Below are positions 23,958 to 32,139 of a DNA stretch of 35,156 nt, one piece after another (the first letter of the stretch is position 1; each line of letters begins with the position of its first letter). The translations under genes were made by a program, and so were the position numbers. The stretch lies in NCBI GenBank assembly GCA_029062895.1, contig JAIDPF010000092.1, positions 1 to 35,156 on the forward strand, written 5' to 3'. The notes below the pieces were generated by a model. It ran no database searches. It worked only from the letters and a program-made list of their open reading frames with translations, and was not told where the DNA came from. This DNA is from Lachnospiraceae bacterium (lineage in GTDB: Bacteria > Bacillota > Clostridia > Lachnospirales > Lachnospiraceae).

Positions 23958-26900
23958 ATGGCGAAGACGCAGGAGCAGAAGGAGAAAATAAATATTGTCA
24001 TACTCTGTATACTGATCAATATCGTTGGTAAGTATGCGGCGGAACTGTTTCAGCTGCCGCTTTGGCTGGATGTGGTCGGGACTGGAGTTGCGGCGTATTT
24101 TACCGGACCTGTAGGTGCAGTCGTTACCGGTATAATGAATCATATCTTTTTTGTGTTTATAGATCTGACCACTCTGCCCTATATGCTGATCAGCATTACG
24201 GTGGGGCTTCTTATTGTATTTTGTGCCAGAAAGGGATATATGGAGAGCTTTACGAAGGTTATGATCTCCGGTTTTCTGGTGGGCCTGTTTTCCGTATTTT
24301 TATCCTTTGTGATCAATATACTTGTACATGGCGGCAAAAGCGACAATATCTGGGGCGATACTGTCTTTGATATGCTTCTATGGAATGGCGTTCCTGCCTA
24401 CCTCGCTGCATTTTGCGGAGAGGCGCTGGTGGATATTATTGATAAGCAGCTCTGCATCCTGATTGCGTTCTGGATAATCCTGCTGATCAGGCATAATCGG
24501 GAGAAAAACGATGGTATGCTGGGGAAGCGTTTTGCTAAGTCTTTGACGGTGGGTCTGCTGGTGATGTCCATAGTTGTAGTATCCTTGTCCATATATAGCA
24601 GGAGCGGTTATGCTCCTGTAGCAGATATTTCGGAAGACGCAGGCAGTTATAATGAATATCTGGAAGGGACACCCATCATCTGGGAGGGAGCGGATGCTGC
24701 CGAACAGATTTTTGCAGGCAATTATGTGGAGCAGATATATGACAGCAGTAACGGCATGTTTTCCTCGGAGGCTAACGCGATCGCGGAGACGGCGGATGGT
24801 TATCTCTGGATCGGAAGCTATGCCGGGCTGACAAGATATGATGGAAAGAATTTTGAATATATTAGGGAAGGCGGACTTGCCAGCGTGACGGCGCTTAAGA
24901 CCGATCAACAGGATCGTCTCTGGATCGGTACTAACGACGGCGGCGTGGCAAGATATGATCATGGAGAATATATTTATTTTACAAAAGCAGATGGTCTGCC
25001 TGCGAGCGCCATCAGGTCATTTGAGGAAATGCCGGACGGAACGATGTATGTGGGAACGACGGATCATCTGTGCAGGATCATGCCAAACGACCAGATCGAA
25101 GTGATCGAGGAGGGGATTTCCTATGTTAGTTCTATGGTGATACAGGGTGATATGATCGTAGGGATCACCAATGCGGGTCAGTTGTTTTTGTTAAAGGATG
25201 ATCAGCTTATATCGACCATGGAGACGGGAAAAGAGGATGCCTATTACAGATGTATAGATCTGACGGCACAGGGGATTCTGGTGGGAACTTCGGCAGATTA
25301 TATCGACTGCGTGGAGATTTCGGGGGATCAGCTTGTCATTACAAAGAAGATTGCGACAGGAGATCTGCACAATATTGCGTCGATCCAGTCTGACCGGCAG
25401 GGTCGTATCTGGCTGAATGCTTCTAATGGAATGGGTTATTTTGATCCGGAGGGGAAATTTTACTCCCATCGGTATGAGGGCTTTGACAGCTCGATCGAGT
25501 GCATGCATGAGGATTATCAGGGCAATCTGTGGTTTGCTTCTACGCGGTATGGCATAATGAAGTTAAGCCGTAATCGTTTTAGTGATATTTTTTCAGCGGC
25601 AGGAATCGGTCCGTCTGTAGTCAACGGCGTCTGTGAGTATGAGGATGCTTATTATTGCGGAACGGACAGCGGACTGATCATCATTGATCAGGAGAGCAGA
25701 CAGGCAGTGAAAAACGACCTGACGGATACACTGGAGGGAGTGAGGATACGCTGCGTCTATGTGGATTCCAACAACTATCTGTGGCTCTGTACTTACAGTG
25801 AGTACGGACTGGTGCGTGTGGATGCAAATGGCAGGATGACTACTTATACGGTGGAAAAACAGGGTGCCACCAGCAATCGTTTCCGCTGTATTCTGGAGCT
25901 GGAAGATGGGACGATCGTTGCCGGCAATAACAATGGCATCAATTACATTCAGGACAAAGAAATCTTTGCAACGATCACCAGCGAGGATGGTTTGGAAAAT
26001 GATCAGATCCTCTGCCTGATTGCGGGAGAGAACGGCGCGTTTTATGCAGGTACGGATGGAGCTGGTATCTATAAGATAGAGGATCAGAACATTACGAAAC
26101 ATATATCTACTGCCGATGGATTGTCCTCGGATATTATTATGCGTATGGTGCCTTATGGAGAGGGATATTTTGTTGTGGCAAGTAACGCTCTTTGCTTTAT
26201 GGAACAGGATCAGGCAAGAGTTTTGAATACGTTTCCGTATTTTAATAATTATGATTTGTTGCTTTATGATGAAGACGCCTATGTTTTATCCAGCAGCGGC
26301 ATTTATGTGACGGATGCTGGAAAGCTGCGAGATGGTGGGGAGATACAGTATAAGCTGTACAATTATACAGAGGGACTTTTGGAAGCGTTGATGGCCAATT
26401 CATGGAATTATGTGGATGAAGACGGCAGGGTATATTTTTGCACCAATCAAGGCGTATGCTTTTTCAAAGATCAGGAAGAAACTTTGGAAGGGGAACTGTA
26501 TAAATTTGATATAGCGGAGGTTGCTGCGGATGAAGAAGGGATTACGGAGGATAACCATATCTACCGTGTACCTGAAAGCGCGGGCAATGTTTCTATTATG
26601 CCATCAATCAGAAATTATACGCTTTCGGATGTCAGGCTGCAGCTTTATGTCGAGGGAATTGATAATGCGCCCAGAACCTACAGCCAGCGGACGATGGAGC
26701 CGATTCAGATCAGCAGGATACCGGCGGGAACATATCATATCCGCTTAAGTGTGATGAGCAATGATGGAACAGTGGTTCTTCAGGAGAAGGATTATCTGCT
26801 GATCAAAGATGCGCATAGGTGGGAATATACTTCTTTTAAGGTCTATCTGATTGTCGTACTGTCATATACATTTATAACCGCTATATGGACGATATTGAAT

Positions 26901-28574
26901 TTTATTAATATTCTGAAGCACAATCGAGAACTGGAGGGCATGCGGATACAGGCAAAGAATGAATTCCTGACCAATGTGTCCCATGAGATCCGCACGCCGG
27001 TCAATGCGATCATCGGTATGGATGAGATGATTTTAAGGGAAGATATTAATGACCGAATCGAAGAATATGCGTACAATATTCAGAGTTCCGGACAGATGCT
27101 GCTTGCTTTGGTTAATAATGTATTGGATTTTTCCACGATTGAGGCGGGCAGGATGTCCATTGCAATGGAAACATATCGGTTGGATGAGATTTTAAGTGAT
27201 ATGATCCATCTGTTAAGCTATCGTGCGGAGAAAAAGGGGTTGGAAATTCGGTTGGATGTGGATAAAGACCTGCCCCGATCCTTATGCGGCGATCTTCTCA
27301 GGATGAAGCAGATCATGTCCAACCTTCTGACGAACGCCATCAAGTATACGGATCAGGGATATGTAAAGCTGACGGCAGGGGGCGGGATCGTTGATAAAAA
27401 TAAAACGGTTGTAAAGGGGGAAACTGCCCCATCAGAGGTACAGACGGCAAAAGAGGAATGGGAAGACACGGAGATATTGATGCTGGAGATCTCCGTGGAG
27501 GATACCGGTATTGGAATCAAGCCGGAAGATATGGATAAATTGTTTGACAGTTTTACCAGATTGGATCAGGAGAAGAATCATGCGGTAGAGGGAACTGGAC
27601 TTGGGCTTAATATCACAAAAAAGCTGGTAGATATTATGGATGGAGAAATCAGTGTGGAAAGCAGCTATGGAACAGGTACGACATTTACAGTTCGTATCCC
27701 ACAGCAGATCGTGGATAACCATCCCATCGGCAATTTTAATAAGGCGTACCTAAGGAGAATGAAGCAGTCAAAACGATATAAGGAGACATATACCGCGCCG
27801 GACGTACATATTTTGACAGTAGATGACAATGAAATGAATCAGCAGGTCATCAAAGGACTTTTGAAGGATACCCGGATACAGATCGACGCTGCCATGAGCG
27901 GTCAGGAAGCAATAAAGCTCTGCCGGGAAAGGAAATATGATCTGATCTTTATGGATCATGTTATGCCGGATATGGATGGTATTGTAGCGATGCACCGTCT
28001 GCGGGAGCAGGCAGATATCGATACGCCTGTGATTATGCTGACAGCCAATGCGACGACTGCGCAGGATGATTACCTTACGCAGGGATTTGATGACTGCCTT
28101 ATAAAACCGTTCCTGCCGGATCAGCTGGAAAAGATTTTGCGGGCGTATATTCCTAAGGAAAAATTCCATTCGGAGTCAAAAGTTATGCCGAAACAGACTG
28201 ATACAAAGCAAGTTGCGGATAAGAATACGGAACAGGAAGGAAGGCATATTGATCGGAAAACCGGATTGATCTATTGCAGCGGCAGTGAAGAGATGTATCA
28301 GGCCATCTTAGATACTTTCCGAAAGCAGAAAAACCGGTATCACAATGGGTTAAAGGGATATTTTGCAAAGAACGACTGGAAGAATTACGCAATCCTGACT
28401 CATTCCTTAAAAAGCACCGCATTGACCATCGGGGCAAAGTCGCTTTCCGAGCAGGCGAAGAGACATGAGACGGCGGCAAAAACGAAAGATGCCACAACAA
28501 TCCGGGAAAATTTTGATGCGTTGCTTATTTTGTATGATGAAGTATTGGAAGAAATTGGAAAAATGATAGACTAA
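23958..28574 (+). CDS. Giant hybrid sensor histidine kinase: membrane N-terminus, beta-propeller sensor, HisKA-HATPase-REC-HPt
   Basis: A 1538-residue phosphorelay protein. Residues 1-215 hold about six helices whose opening (LWLDVVGTGVAAYFTGPVGA) resembles ECF-transporter S components. Residues about 225-790 carry many two-component-regulator propeller repeats (LWIGSYAGLTRYDG, LWIGTNDGGVARYD, AFYAGTDGAGIYKI). A Y_Y_Y-like beta domain follows (about 850-945), then a helix (961-985). The kinase core has the phospho-accepting H1009 in NVSHEIRTP and ATP-binding motifs LLTNAIKYT, DTGIG and GTGLGL. The receiver has D1333 in MDHVMPDMDG, and the HPt domain has H1482 in HSLKST. The layout recalls Bacteroides hybrid systems, but the DNA-binding domain is replaced by HPt. 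Phosphate therefore likely passes to a separate regulator, perhaps the next gene. Confidence 0.93.
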   Translation: MAKTQEQKEKINIVILCILINIVGKYAAELFQLPLWLDVVGTGVAAYFTGPVGAVVTGIMNHIFFVFIDLTTLPYMLISITVGLLIVFCARKGYMESFTKVMISGFLVGLFSVFLSFVINILVHGGKSDNIWGDTVFDMLLWNGVPAYLAAFCGEALVDIIDKQLCILIAFWIILLIRHNREKNDGMLGKRFAKSLTVGLLVMSIVVVSLSIYSRSGYAPVADISEDAGSYNEYLEGTPIIWEGADAAEQIFAGNYVEQIYDSSNGMFSSEANAIAETADGYLWIGSYAGLTRYDGKNFEYIREGGLASVTALKTDQQDRLWIGTNDGGVARYDHGEYIYFTKADGLPASAIRSFEEMPDGTMYVGTTDHLCRIMPNDQIEVIEEGISYVSSMVIQGDMIVGITNAGQLFLLKDDQLISTMETGKEDAYYRCIDLTAQGILVGTSADYIDCVEISGDQLVITKKIATGDLHNIASIQSDRQGRIWLNASNGMGYFDPEGKFYSHRYEGFDSSIECMHEDYQGNLWFASTRYGIMKLSRNRFSDIFSAAGIGPSVVNGVCEYEDAYYCGTDSGLIIIDQESRQAVKNDLTDTLEGVRIRCVYVDSNNYLWLCTYSEYGLVRVDANGRMTTYTVEKQGATSNRFRCILELEDGTIVAGNNNGINYIQDKEIFATITSEDGLENDQILCLIAGENGAFYAGTDGAGIYKIEDQNITKHISTADGLSSDIIMRMVPYGEGYFVVASNALCFMEQDQARVLNTFPYFNNYDLLLYDEDAYVLSSSGIYVTDAGKLRDGGEIQYKLYNYTEGLLEALMANSWNYVDEDGRVYFCTNQGVCFFKDQEETLEGELYKFDIAEVAADEEGITEDNHIYRVPESAGNVSIMPSIRNYTLSDVRLQLYVEGIDNAPRTYSQRTMEPIQISRIPAGTYHIRLSVMSNDGTVVLQEKDYLLIKDAHRWEYTSFKVYLIVVLSYTFITAIWTILNFINILKHNRELEGMRIQAKNEFLTNVSHEIRTPVNAIIGMDEMILREDINDRIEEYAYNIQSSGQMLLALVNNVLDFSTIEAGRMSIAMETYRLDEILSDMIHLLSYRAEKKGLEIRLDVDKDLPRSLCGDLLRMKQIMSNLLTNAIKYTDQGYVKLTAGGGIVDKNKTVVKGETAPSEVQTAKEEWEDTEILMLEISVEDTGIGIKPEDMDKLFDSFTRLDQEKNHAVEGTGLGLNITKKLVDIMDGEISVESSYGTGTTFTVRIPQQIVDNHPIGNFNKAYLRRMKQSKRYKETYTAPDVHILTVDDNEMNQQVIKGLLKDTRIQIDAAMSGQEAIKLCRERKYDLIFMDHVMPDMDGIVAMHRLREQADIDTPVIMLTANATTAQDDYLTQGFDDCLIKPFLPDQLEKILRAYIPKEKFHSESKVMPKQTDTKQVADKNTEQEGRHIDRKTGLIYCSGSEEMYQAILDTFRKQKNRYHNGLKGYFAKNDWKNYAILTHSLKSTALTIGAKSLSEQAKRHETAAKTKDATTIRENFDALLILYDEVLEEIGKMID

Positions 28575-28638
28575 ATCTTTATTATTTTCAAAAAAGAAGA
28601 ATTTGGCAGAAAAAATATAAAAAAATAGAAAAAAATAC

Positions 28639-28668
28639 TTGATTTCTACCCTAAAGAAAAGTTATGAT
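28639..28668 (+). promoter_or_regulatory. Candidate promoter for the REC-HD-GYP gene
   Basis: TTGATT at 28639-28644 and TATGAT at 28663-28668 are 18 bases apart, in an A-rich 149-base gap. AAGGAG at 28705-28710 is the ribosome site for the ATG at 28724, at a rather long 13-base spacing. Confidence 0.5.
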
Positions 28669-28723
28669 ACACATATGTTGATTCATTAAAAGATTTAATA
28701 TTTTAAGGAGTTGAAAAGACATC

Positions 28724-29845
28724 ATGGATAGTGAAAAGAAAACTTTATTAATTGCAGATGACGCAGAACTTAACCGCGAGATTTTGAAGCAGATTTTTGA
28801 AGGTCAGTTCAATGTGCTGGAAGCGGAAGATGGTGAGCAGACGATCAAGATACTGGATGAGCGTACAAACGAGATCTCATTGTTGTTCCTTGATTTGGTG
28901 ATGCCCGGCAAGTCAGGTCTGGAAGTTATGAAGCATATGCATGAAAAAGGTTATATGAATACGATTCCTGTCATCATGATCACCGGCGAGGCGACTGCGG
29001 AGACGGATGAAAAAGCATATGAGTACGGTGCGTCGGATATTATTTATAAACCCTTTGACGCAAAAGTTATCAGACGCCGTACATTAAATATCTTAGAGCT
29101 TTTTGAAAACAGATTTCATATGGAGAGAAAGCTGGAGAAGCGTACCAAGGAGCTGATGGAGAGCAGGATCAAACTGGAAAAAAGCAATGAGTTTCTGATC
29201 AATGCTTTAAGTTCTGTAGTAGAATTTCGTAGTCTGGAATCCGGTGAACATATTAAACGTGTAAAGTTTTTTACACGTATTTTCCTTACATATTTGAATA
29301 AGTTTTATCCGGAGTATAATTTTTCAAAGGAGCAGATCAACCTGATCGTCAATGCCTCTGCGCTTCATGATATTGGTAAGATCGCGATTCCGGACAGTAT
29401 ATTATTAAAACCGGCAAAGCTTACCAAAGACGAATTTGAGGAAATGAAGAAGCATACGACTTATGGCTGTGAAATCTTAGAGCGGTTTAAGCAGGAAGAC
29501 AGTGAATTTTATCGTTACTGCTATGACATCTGCCGTTATCATCATGAAAGATATGATGGAAACGGATATCCTGACAGAAAGAAAGGAGAAGAGATTCCTA
29601 TCTGGGCGCAGGTGGTATCGATTGCGGATGTTTTTGACGCGTTGATCAGTATGAGAGTATACAAGACTCCATATGCGACAGATACAGCATTTCAAATGAT
29701 TTTGGATGGCGAGTGCGGCATCTTTTCTCCGAAGATTTTGGATTGTTTCCAGATGGCAAAGGGTATTCTGTTGGAAACGTCTGAAAAGTTCTCATTTGCG
29801 GATTATGATTCGATTGATAAGGCTATGGATATGCCGGATCAATAA
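28724..29845 (+). CDS. Response regulator with HD-GYP domain (predicted c-di-GMP phosphodiesterase)
   Basis: 373 residues. The receiver domain (1-125) has the phospho-acceptor D57 in LLFLDLVMPGKSG and conserved KPF. A coiled coil (about 130-160) links it to an HD-GYP domain (about 160-350) with SGEHIKRV, the HD pair H215-D216 in SALHDIGKIAIPDSIL, and HHERYDGNGYP, where N280-G-Y-P283 is the GYP signature. HD-GYP proteins hydrolyse cyclic di-GMP in an iron- or manganese-dependent way, lowering this second messenger and favouring motility over attachment. Directly downstream of the hybrid kinase but with its own promoter. A phosphorelay from the kinase HPt to D57 is a reasonable inference. Confidence 0.92.
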   Translation: MDSEKKTLLIADDAELNREILKQIFEGQFNVLEAEDGEQTIKILDERTNEISLLFLDLVMPGKSGLEVMKHMHEKGYMNTIPVIMITGEATAETDEKAYEYGASDIIYKPFDAKVIRRRTLNILELFENRFHMERKLEKRTKELMESRIKLEKSNEFLINALSSVVEFRSLESGEHIKRVKFFTRIFLTYLNKFYPEYNFSKEQINLIVNASALHDIGKIAIPDSILLKPAKLTKDEFEEMKKHTTYGCEILERFKQEDSEFYRYCYDICRYHHERYDGNGYPDRKKGEEIPIWAQVVSIADVFDALISMRVYKTPYATDTAFQMILDGECGIFSPKILDCFQMAKGILLETSEKFSFADYDSIDKAMDMPDQ

Positions 29846-29851
29846 TTGATT

Positions 29852-29866
29852 AGCTTGTAACAAGCT
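29852..29866 (+). other. Short perfect hairpin after the HD-GYP gene
   Basis: AGCTTG-TAA-CAAGCT forms a 6-bp stem with a 3-base loop, starting 7 bases after the stop. No T-tract follows. It may protect the 3' end or be chance. Confidence 0.3.
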
Positions 29867-29909
29867 GATGGAAAGATCATAAAGGAAAATGTTATATTAG
29901 GAAAACGTC

Positions 29910-29949
29910 TGACCGTGGTCACTGACCGTGGTCAGGCTTTTTTTGTTTT
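29910..29949 (+). terminator. Terminator built from a tandem palindrome
   Basis: The 12-bp palindrome TGACCGTGGTCA occurs twice (29910-29921 and 29923-29934) with a one-base spacer. It is followed by GG, C and a run of seven T, then GTTTTC. Either copy alone, or the outer CTGACC and GGTCAG, can form the stem. It sits about 65 bases after the HD-GYP gene. Confidence 0.75.
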
Positions 29950-30016
29950 CGTTTATTTTAGGAACAGATTCGACAAATTTACATAAAATATTACAAAATA
30001 GTGGATAAGGATACAG

Positions 30017-30922
30017 ATGATGTCAAATTGTTTTTATGTGATTCTTGGAGTTGTCCTTTGCGTTCTGATCATATTCTGCTGTGCCGCTTATTGGAAGAGA
30101 AGGCGGGTCATCCATAAAGTCTGCTGTATGTGCATGGAGGAAAAATGCCATCTTTTGAATGATCTGGTGAGACCTTTTGGTTATTCTTATGTGGTATCGC
30201 AGGATATCTTCACAACGTGTATCGACGCCTGGCAGCGGGAATTTGGTTATTGCGATCTGTATGATAAGACGGCGGCAGGATTTCATATGATCATTGATTG
30301 TCTTCCCGTCTATTTTAATTATCGCGGAAGGACATGGATGATCGAATTCTGGAAGGGTCAGTATGGTATCAATACCGGCTGTGAGATCGGTGTCTACTAT
30401 GCGGACGGTATTGTGGAAAAAGAACGGTTGGATAAGACGCTGTTTGACTGTGTGGATGATGAAGATATGCAGAAGCTTTCGTTTACGCTGTCAAAGAAGG
30501 GATGTGATCTTGCGCGGCTTACAGGAAGGCATTGGTGGCTAACGGCGTTTTCGATGGGAGAGTTTTCCAGACCTTCCGAACTGGTGATGGATGTCAGGAT
30601 GACGCTGGCAGACTGCGAGATGGCGGAAGCATTTGTGGATGGACTGCATAGAGCTGGTTATGATAAAAGAATTTATCTTTCCGGCAATCAGGTGGCGTTT
30701 ACCTTCAAAAAGGGTATCAAATGCAAAGGTTTGTTACGAAGGATACAGGCGTTCTTTGCTCAGGCTTGCAACCGTTTCTGGTGCCGGGTCTTTCGGATAG
30801 TGACCAGACCATTCCAGATGTCGGTCGACAGGGTGCTTTATCTGTACTTCTATCTTCCGTTTGTTTTCCGCAGGATGTTCCGGCTGAAACGATTTAAGGG
30901 AAGGAAAACAGGGGTCAGATAG
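30017..30922 (+). CDS. DUF4474 domain-containing protein, membrane anchored
   Basis: 301 residues with one N-terminal membrane helix (about 6-26) followed by Arg-rich residues, then a soluble domain. The segment YRGRTWMIEFWKGQYGINTG and CEIGVYY matches the DUF4474 signature common in Clostridia; its function is unknown. The last 60 residues are strongly basic and aromatic. Either ATG (30017 or 30020) could be used; AAGG at about 30007-30010 precedes both. It lies 69 bases before a metallophosphoesterase gene on the same strand, and the two may form a unit. Confidence 0.8.
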   Translation: MMSNCFYVILGVVLCVLIIFCCAAYWKRRRVIHKVCCMCMEEKCHLLNDLVRPFGYSYVVSQDIFTTCIDAWQREFGYCDLYDKTAAGFHMIIDCLPVYFNYRGRTWMIEFWKGQYGINTGCEIGVYYADGIVEKERLDKTLFDCVDDEDMQKLSFTLSKKGCDLARLTGRHWWLTAFSMGEFSRPSELVMDVRMTLADCEMAEAFVDGLHRAGYDKRIYLSGNQVAFTFKKGIKCKGLLRRIQAFFAQACNRFWCRVFRIVTRPFQMSVDRVLYLYFYLPFVFRRMFRLKRFKGRKTGVR

Positions 30923-30991
30923 CTGCAAGAAAGCAATGGAATTTGAAAATGAGAATGTTAATGAGAATATAGATCAGATTGGAGATCAAAG

Positions 30992-31969
30992 ATGGGATAT
31001 ATGTCGCGTTTGAATAAATCCTTTGAGGGAGCCGTCAGGCTTCCTCTTTCGGACTGCTCAAAATATGTTGTCATCAGTGATTGTCACAGGGGTACGGGAA
31101 CAACCAATGATAATCTGTTAAAAAATCAGAATCTGTATTTTGCCGCGTTGCAGCATTATTATCAAAACGGATATACCTATATAGAATTGGGAGACGGAGA
31201 TGAATTGTGGGAGAACCGCAGTTTAAAGCAAATCATAGAGGCACATTATGACGTGTTCCGGCTGTTATACCTTTTCCATAAGAATCAACGTCTTTATATG
31301 CTATATGGGAATCATGATATGCAGAAAAAGAGCGGCAAATATATTGAAAAACAGTGCGAGGAGTATCGATGCCCGGAATATTACAGTGTAAAACGGGAAG
31401 ATTCCGCCCTGAAAGAATATGCCGGACGGCAGCAGGATCTTGACAGAAGGGAATGTTGCGGATGCAAAAAAGGAGAATGTTGTCCGATTCCGCGGGATAT
31501 GAAATATCATTCCGGATTGATATTAGAAAACTGTGGCTGCCAGAAGGCTCCGGATATCTATCTGACGCATGGACATCAGGCAGATCTGATGAATTCTACG
31601 CTTTGGAGAGTGAACTGTTTTCTGGTTCGTTATCTTTGGAAGCCGCTGGAGCATTTCGGAGTGCTGGATCCTACCAGTGCCGCCAAAAACTATACAGTCA
31701 AAGAGAAAACAGAACGCCGTCTGAAAAAATGGGCGGAAAGTACGGATCATGTATTGATTGCCGGTCATACGCACCGTCCTGTCTTGTCAGAGACGGAGAA
31801 GTATTATTATAACAGCGGAAGCTGCGTCCACCCGTATAGCATCACCTGTCTGGAGATCGAACATCTGCAGATCAGTCTTGTAAAATGGATGGTGTCTGCC
31901 AAACCGGATATGAGCCTTTATGTACACAGAAGCGTGTTGGCGGGACCGGTCACATTGAATCGGTCATAA
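30992..31969 (+). CDS. Calcineurin-like metallophosphoesterase with Cys-rich insertion
   Basis: 325 residues with all five metal-binding blocks of the family in order: ISDCHRG, ELGDGDELW, LYGNHDMQ, THGHQ and AGHTHRP. A two-metal hydrolase acting on phosphodiesters or pyrophosphates is expected; the substrate is unknown. LpxH-like and diadenosine-polyphosphate enzymes share the fold, but a Gram-positive context argues against lipid A. Between GNHD and HGHQ lies an unusual Cys-rich loop (CCGCKKGECC, five Cys in ten residues, with further Cys on both sides). GGAG lies before the ATG at 30992. Follows the DUF4474 gene. Confidence 0.85.
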   Translation: MGYMSRLNKSFEGAVRLPLSDCSKYVVISDCHRGTGTTNDNLLKNQNLYFAALQHYYQNGYTYIELGDGDELWENRSLKQIIEAHYDVFRLLYLFHKNQRLYMLYGNHDMQKKSGKYIEKQCEEYRCPEYYSVKREDSALKEYAGRQQDLDRRECCGCKKGECCPIPRDMKYHSGLILENCGCQKAPDIYLTHGHQADLMNSTLWRVNCFLVRYLWKPLEHFGVLDPTSAAKNYTVKEKTERRLKKWAESTDHVLIAGHTHRPVLSETEKYYYNSGSCVHPYSITCLEIEHLQISLVKWMVSAKPDMSLYVHRSVLAGPVTLNRS

Positions 31970-32139
31970 AATCCTGCAATTTCAAATCAGCTAAACCTCT
32001 TTTTTGAAACATTAAATATTTTATTTTTGCTAAAAATTATTAATATAAGTTATATTAAAATTTTATTAAATATGCAATATAGTTATATTTATATTGCACG
32101 TATATAATATTTATATAAAAATGAGGGGGTATAGAGCAT
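31970..32139. other. AT-rich leader of the subtilisin gene
   Basis: A 170-base strongly AT-rich region. It holds a perfect 9-bp palindrome, a TATAAT at 32103-32108 and the ribosome site GAGGGGGT at 32123-32130. No open frame is seen. Confidence 0.6.
32073..32098. promoter_or_regulatory. Operator-like 9-bp palindrome before the subtilisin promoter
   Basis: TGCAATATA (32073-32081) and TATATTGCA (32090-32098) are exact inverted repeats with an 8-base centre. They end 4 bases before TATAAT (32103-32108), so the palindrome covers the expected -35 region, a usual place for a repressor or activator site. AT-richness raises the chance of coincidence. Confidence 0.45.
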
